DNA of 64,000 nucleotides from Sphingomonadaceae bacterium (GTDB lineage Bacteria; Pseudomonadota; Alphaproteobacteria; Sphingomonadales; Sphingomonadaceae): the NCBI GenBank assembly GCA_024236195.1, contig JACKKZ010000002.1:1-64000 (forward strand). The letters run 5' to 3'. Within the stretch, counting starts at the first letter, position 1; each line of letters starts with the position of its first letter. Of this stretch, positions 60,299 through 64,000 are shown piece after piece. Position numbers and translations under genes: made by a program. Under the pieces are notes generated by a model. That model searched no databases and was not told the DNA's origin. It saw only the letters and a program-made list of their open reading frames with translations.

Positions 60299-61105
60299 CT
60301 ATTTCCCTGCCGCTGGGACAGTGTGGGACAAGGCCTGTGCCCATTGGCCGTCTTGGAGGTAGATCGCCGAGAATTTGCGCGTTCCGTCCGGCAACTGGCC
60401 CCAGCGCCATTGAAGGGTGCCGTCTTTGGAGCTGGTATATTTGAACTGCATGTCGGGTGAGCTGATAGTCAGTCCCCCGGCAGAACCCGGTACTTCGGGA
60501 ATGGTTTCGCCCTTCGCGCATTGGGCGACATTGCCTTCGATGAAATTATAGGCCTCGACGAGGATGGCATTGTCCTCGCCTTGCGCCGTTTGCTCTGCCA
60601 GTCGCTTCTGCTCGGCCCGGGTCAACTCCGCATCGGGCCAGCCGAAATCATAGACATATTTATACTCGCCATCGCCTTGCCGTTCCCAGACAGTGACGAA
60701 ATAGCCGAATTGTCCCTCCGGCTCGGCAAAGCGACCAAAGGATACAACCGTGCCACCGTCACAGCTGGACCATACGGCGCGCGGTGCCCATTGCACGGAT
60801 TTGGGCGGGTCCAGCTTCCCTTCCAGCCACGGCAAGGCCTCTATCGGGCCGCCCTGCCCATGCAGAACCGCGCCGGGCGCGGCGAAAGCACGAAAGGCGG
60901 TCCATTGCCCTTCTTCCCGCGCCATGCGCGCAAAAGCGAGCTCGCGCGCTACGACAGCACTGGGATTGGCCGTTTCCGGAAGCTTCATCGCAGGCGCACC
61001 GCGCGCGCTGCGCTGGCCACCCTGCCCGCCCCCCGCAGTGCTGCAGCCAGCAAGGAGGAGAAGCGGGATCAAGGCCGGGATCAGGGCATGGGATAGGCGG
61101 GTCAT
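60299..61105 (-). CDS. Predicted lipoprotein with SnoaL/NTF2-like region
   Basis: 268 residues. Signal ALIPALIPLLLLAGC contains lipobox LAGC, so the mature protein is lipid-anchored. Residues 50-150 (ARELAFARMAREEGQWTAFRAFAAPGAVL) look like the DUF4440/NTF2-like fold, with WERQGDGEYKYVYDFGW in the second part. The remainder is unassigned. It is probably on the outer-membrane periplasmic face. Paired with the MarC-like gene 3 nt downstream. Confidence 0.75.
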   Translation of the reverse strand: MTRLSHALIPALIPLLLLAGCSTAGGGQGGQRSARGAPAMKLPETANPSAVVARELAFARMAREEGQWTAFRAFAAPGAVLHGQGGPIEALPWLEGKLDPPKSVQWAPRAVWSSCDGGTVVSFGRFAEPEGQFGYFVTVWERQGDGEYKYVYDFGWPDAELTRAEQKRLAEQTAQGEDNAILVEAYNFIEGNVAQCAKGETIPEVPGSAGGLTISSPDMQFKYTSSKDGTLQWRWGQLPDGTRKFSAIYLQDGQWAQALSHTVPAAGK

Positions 61106-61168
61106 GCGCCGCTTCTAGCTGCGCACTCACCCGCTGCCAATCCTGGTTTCAGCGGCAACCGCCTGCGA

Positions 61169-62062
61169 TCAGAGATCAGCCGGAACGGCCAGCCCTTCAT
61201 TGCGATGTGCAGCGACCAGCGCGTTGCGCAGCAGCACGGCGATAGTCATCGGGCCTACACCACCGGGGACCGGGGTGATTGCGCCTGCCACTTCGCGGGC
61301 GCTGGTAAAATCGACATCACCCACCAGTCGGCCCTTGTCCTTGCCCGGTTCCGGATCAAGGCGGTTGATGCCGACGTCGATCACGGTCGCACCGGGCTTG
61401 ATCCAGTCACCCTTGACCATTTCCGGGCGGCCGACAGCGGCCACGACAATGTCGGCCCGACGGACGACATCGGGCAGGTCCTTGGTGCGACTATGCGCGA
61501 TAGTGACAGTGGCGTTGGCATCGGTGAGGAGCTGCGCCATCGGCTTGCCGACAATGTTGGAGCGACCGACCACGACAGCTTCAAGGCCGGAAAGATCGCC
61601 CAGCCGGTCCTTCAGCAGCATCAGGCAGCCGAGCGGAGTGCACGGCACGAAGCCTTCCTGTCCAACCGACAAGCGCCCGGCGTTGATGATGTGGAAGCCG
61701 TCCACATCCTTGTCCGGGCTGATCGCGCTGATCACGGTCTGCTCGTCAAGATGGCCGGGGAGCGGCAACTGGCAGAGGATACCGTCGACGGCGGGGTCAT
61801 TGTTGAGCTGGTCCACCAGCGCGAGCAGCGTTGCTTCGTCCGTATCGGCGGGCAGGCGGTGCTCGAAGCTTTTCATCCCGGAGTCCACGGTCGCCTTGTG
61901 CTTGGACCGCACATAGACCTGGCTGGCCGGATCTTCGCCGACCAGCACCACCGCAAGCCCTGCCTTGCGGCCTGCTGCAACTTCAAACGATGCGGCAATC
62001 GTGCCGACTTTCTTCCGCAAGCCTTCTGCGAAGGCCTTACCGTCAATCAATTGTGCGCTCAT
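61169..62062 (-). CDS. folD: Methylenetetrahydrofolate dehydrogenase/cyclohydrolase FolD
   Basis: 297-residue bifunctional one-carbon enzyme. The conserved YVRSKHKA has the catalytic Lys region. DGILCQLPLPGHLDE and DVDGFHIINAGRL are signatures, the latter normally VDG-FH-N-G. VVVGRSNIVGKPMAQLL binds NADP. The terminal PVPGGVGPMTIAVLL is diagnostic. Its start overlaps the YggT gene as ATGA (62059-62062). Confidence 0.97.
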   Translation of the reverse strand: MSAQLIDGKAFAEGLRKKVGTIAASFEVAAGRKAGLAVVLVGEDPASQVYVRSKHKATVDSGMKSFEHRLPADTDEATLLALVDQLNNDPAVDGILCQLPLPGHLDEQTVISAISPDKDVDGFHIINAGRLSVGQEGFVPCTPLGCLMLLKDRLGDLSGLEAVVVGRSNIVGKPMAQLLTDANATVTIAHSRTKDLPDVVRRADIVVAAVGRPEMVKGDWIKPGATVIDVGINRLDPEPGKDKGRLVGDVDFTSAREVAGAITPVPGGVGPMTIAVLLRNALVAAHRNEGLAVPADL

Positions 62063-62352
62063 GAATAGGTAATCGCCAAATTTGTAACCACGATCTGCAG
62101 GATGGTCAGGCCAATAATCAGGACCAGCGGCGAGAAATCAATCGCACCAGTGCTGGGCATGATCCGCCGGATCGGGTTGAGCACGGGTGCTAATACCGCG
62201 TCAATCGAGCGATAGACCTGCATAATGAAGTCGTTGCTGGAATTGATCACGTTGAAGGCAAACAGCAGCCCGATCACGAACTGCACAATGATCAGCATGA
62301 CAAGGACGTTGATGAGCACGTCCAGTATCTGCGCGATGGTTATGAGGACCAA
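62059..62352 (-). CDS. YggT family membrane protein
   Basis: 97 residues with two long hydrophobic segments (about 8-32 and 68-92). Between them lies the family motif YRSIDAVLAPVLNPIRRIMPSTGAIDFSPLVLII, seen as VLNPIRRIMPSTG. It probably sits in the inner membrane; the function is unclear, with suggested roles in cell shape or osmotic stress in relatives. It overlaps folD by 4 nt. Confidence 0.9.
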   Translation of the reverse strand: MVLITIAQILDVLINVLVMLIIVQFVIGLLFAFNVINSSNDFIMQVYRSIDAVLAPVLNPIRRIMPSTGAIDFSPLVLIIGLTILQIVVTNLAITYS

Positions 62353-62454
62353 GGTTCTTCCTTTCGTCGGCTGCGTTTGCCGCCACCCTGTTTATACAAG
62401 CCCTAGCCGAGCAAGCAGCGGTGTATCAACCACCCAATACGGATCGCGCCGCTT

Positions 62455-63360
62455 TCAAGCATCCCCTGCGCGGATCAGCGTACCAGCGCCGCGTGCGGTG
62501 AAGAATTCCAGCAGCATCGCATGCGGCACGCGACCGTCGAGAACAACGGCTGCTTCACAACCTGCCTCCACCGCGTGGACGCAGGTTTCCAGCTTCGGGA
62601 TCATCCCGCCGCTGATCGTGCCATCTTCCCGCAGCCCGGCGATATCCGCCGGGGTCAGGTCCGTCAGCAAATTGCCCTCTTTATCCAGCACGCCCTTCAC
62701 ATCGGTCAGCAGGAATAGCCGCGCTGCACCCAATGCCGCAGCAATCGCACCCGCCATCGTGTCTGCATTGATGTTATAGGTATGCCCGTCCTCACCCGCA
62801 CCAATCGGCGCGACAATCGGGATCATCCCGGCTGCCACAGCCGTATCGAGGATGGTCGTGTCCACCTTGCTCGGCTCGCCTACAAAACCCAGGTCAATCG
62901 CCTGTTCGATATTGCTTTCCGGGTCCTTGGTCGAGCGTTGGACCTTGGTCGCGGTGACGAGGCCTGCATCCTTGCCCGAGATCCCCAGCGCCTTGCCTCC
63001 GGCATTGGCGATCCAGCTGACCAGCTGCTTGTTTATCGCGCCCGACAGGACCATTTCCGCGACTTCGGCGGTCGCCTTGTCCGTCACCCGCAGCCCGTCA
63101 ACAAAGGTGCTTTCCACGCCCAGCTTCTTGAGCATCGCGCCGATCTGCGGGCCGCCGCCATGGACCACCACCGGGTTGATCCCGACAGCTTTGAGCAGCA
63201 CGATATCTTCGGCAAAATCCTCTGCCGCCTCGGGGTCGCCCATCGCATGGCCGCCATATTTGACCACGAAAGTGCGCCCGGCATAGCGCTGGAAATAGGG
63301 CAGCGCCTCGATCAGCACTTCTGCCTTGGCCAGCATCTTCGAATCCTGCGTATTGCCCAT
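62455..63360 (-). CDS. argB: Acetylglutamate kinase
   Basis: 301-residue amino-acid kinase fold, second step of arginine synthesis. Phosphate-binding FVVKYGGHAM and VVVHGGGPQIG near the N-terminus, LVTATKVQ in the middle, and the NINADTMAGAIAAAL aspartate region followed by LTDVKGVLD complete the family. The extra N-terminal helix (MLAKAEVLIEALPYFQRY) marks the arginine-regulated hexameric type. It stands alone on the minus strand. Confidence 0.96.
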   Translation of the reverse strand: MGNTQDSKMLAKAEVLIEALPYFQRYAGRTFVVKYGGHAMGDPEAAEDFAEDIVLLKAVGINPVVVHGGGPQIGAMLKKLGVESTFVDGLRVTDKATAEVAEMVLSGAINKQLVSWIANAGGKALGISGKDAGLVTATKVQRSTKDPESNIEQAIDLGFVGEPSKVDTTILDTAVAAGMIPIVAPIGAGEDGHTYNINADTMAGAIAAALGAARLFLLTDVKGVLDKEGNLLTDLTPADIAGLREDGTISGGMIPKLETCVHAVEAGCEAAVVLDGRVPHAMLLEFFTARGAGTLIRAGDA

Positions 63361-63493
63361 AATTGTATCCTTGCGCGCCGGGATGGCTGCGGCGCTTAGC
63401 GATTCGTTCGCGATTGGGGAAGCGCTAGGGGAGATTCCCTAGGGGCGAAACCGGAATAGGGGAAAATCACTCGGCCAGCGACAGTACTGAGCG

Positions 63494-63928
63494 ATGCGCG
63501 CCACCCTCGCCTTGCTGCTTGCCCTGTTCCTGCTGCTTCCTCCATCGGCACATGCGCAGCAAGCAGGAGGAGCCCGCTTTGTCCCCTGCAATAGCGGGCC
63601 GCGCATCACTTGCGTTGTCGATGGCGATACATTCTGGCTGGACGGCACCAAGATCCGCATTGCCGATATCAACACACCCGAAACCAGCCGCCCGGCCTGC
63701 CCCCATGAAGCAGAGTTGGGCCGCCGCGCCACATGGCGGCTGCTGGACCTGCTCAATGATGGTCCTTTCACCCTCGCCCGTCAGGGGCGTGATGAAGACC
63801 GTTACGGGCGCAAACTGCGCGTGGTCATGCGCGATGGCCAATCGCTGGGCCAAGTGCTGGTCGCAGAGGGGCTGGCGGAACTGTGGCAGGGCCAGCGTGG
63901 AGATTGGTGCGTGGCAAATCGCTCCTGA
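63494..63928 (+). CDS. Secreted thermonuclease-like (SNase) protein
   Basis: 144 residues with signal peptide MRATLALLLALFLLLPPSAHA. The SNase OB-fold contains VDGDTFWLDGTKIRIADINTPET, seen as CVVDGDTFWL and RIADINTPE with the catalytic Arg and Glu. The second catalytic Arg lies in DEDRYGRKLRV. Cysteines in PCNSG, ITCVV, RPACP and GDWCVA suggest disulfides in the periplasm. It is the last gene in the window; 63929-64000 shows nothing further. Confidence 0.9.
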   Translation: MRATLALLLALFLLLPPSAHAQQAGGARFVPCNSGPRITCVVDGDTFWLDGTKIRIADINTPETSRPACPHEAELGRRATWRLLDLLNDGPFTLARQGRDEDRYGRKLRVVMRDGQSLGQVLVAEGLAELWQGQRGDWCVANRS

Positions 63929-64000
63929 GCTACGCATTTCACAGATTCTGCTCACAAAATTTCTTCGGATTCGCAACTATTGGAAGAATATGCTATGATC

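Overview
The window is high-GC bacterial chromosome whose gene style (TonB-dependent receptors with 'ATRK/TARK-EE' plugs, an rpmH-rnpA-yidD-yidC-ysxC block, an SthA with no redox cysteines, a Zur/ZnuD-like receptor, many dispersed intergenic palindromes) points to an alphaproteobacterium of the Sphingomonadales, most likely Erythrobacteraceae. The taxon is inferred from protein style; no rRNA is present. I see one tRNA (Gly-GCC), no CRISPR array, no insertion sequence and no prophage.

Layout. 1-8 kb: a voltage-gated-type K+ channel, nth, a GIY-YIG mini-gene flanked by inverted repeats, two small unknown genes, an acidic amino-acid symporter, dapE, a GST and sthA. 8-12 kb: the ysxC-yidC-yidD-rnpA-rpmH block on the minus strand. 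12-16 kb: a periplasmic ClpP/crotonase-like protein, comM, a secreted trypsin-like protease and a small acidic lipoprotein. 16-20 kb: a divergent pair, a membrane-anchored TIR-FlgO-TPR protein facing a SLOG-domain four-TM protein, which looks like an uncharacterised TIR-signal/membrane-effector pair. 20-26 kb: nhaA, a Na+/Ca2+-exchanger-type antiporter, periplasmic alpha-carbonic anhydrase, sbtA and sbtB in one minus-strand run, with a divergent OxyR-like regulator that lacks the peroxidatic cysteine: a Na+-driven bicarbonate acquisition locus. 26-32 kb: a LacI regulator, trmL and a phospholipid group (plsB, lipase, HAD-PlsC fusion).

32-44 kb is the most unusual region. A seven-gene, almost gap-free minus-strand run encodes TetR, AraC, a split PEP-synthase-like phosphotransferase (phosphohistidine subunit plus ATP-binding subunit, the layout of phenylphosphate synthase), a biotin carrier, a biotin-dependent carboxyltransferase and a HAD phosphatase. 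Facing it is a plus-strand operon of a TonB receptor, an alpha/beta hydrolase and an MFS carrier. Together these read as uptake, hydrolysis, phosphorylation and carboxylation of an unidentified organic substrate.

44-64 kb: a putA gene broken by four single-base indels, a UDP-glucuronate-epimerase-like gene, a DEAD-box helicase, an AT-richer orphan PD-(D/E)XK gene, a second GIY-YIG cassette beside a truncated relative, dcd, a saccharopine-dehydrogenase-like gene, a ZnuD-like receptor with a candidate Zur box, tRNA-Gly, cnoX, a Lon-N protein, marC-like, a lipoprotein, folD, yggT, argB and a secreted thermonuclease. Several intergenic palindromic repeat families occur throughout, often touching gene 3' ends.
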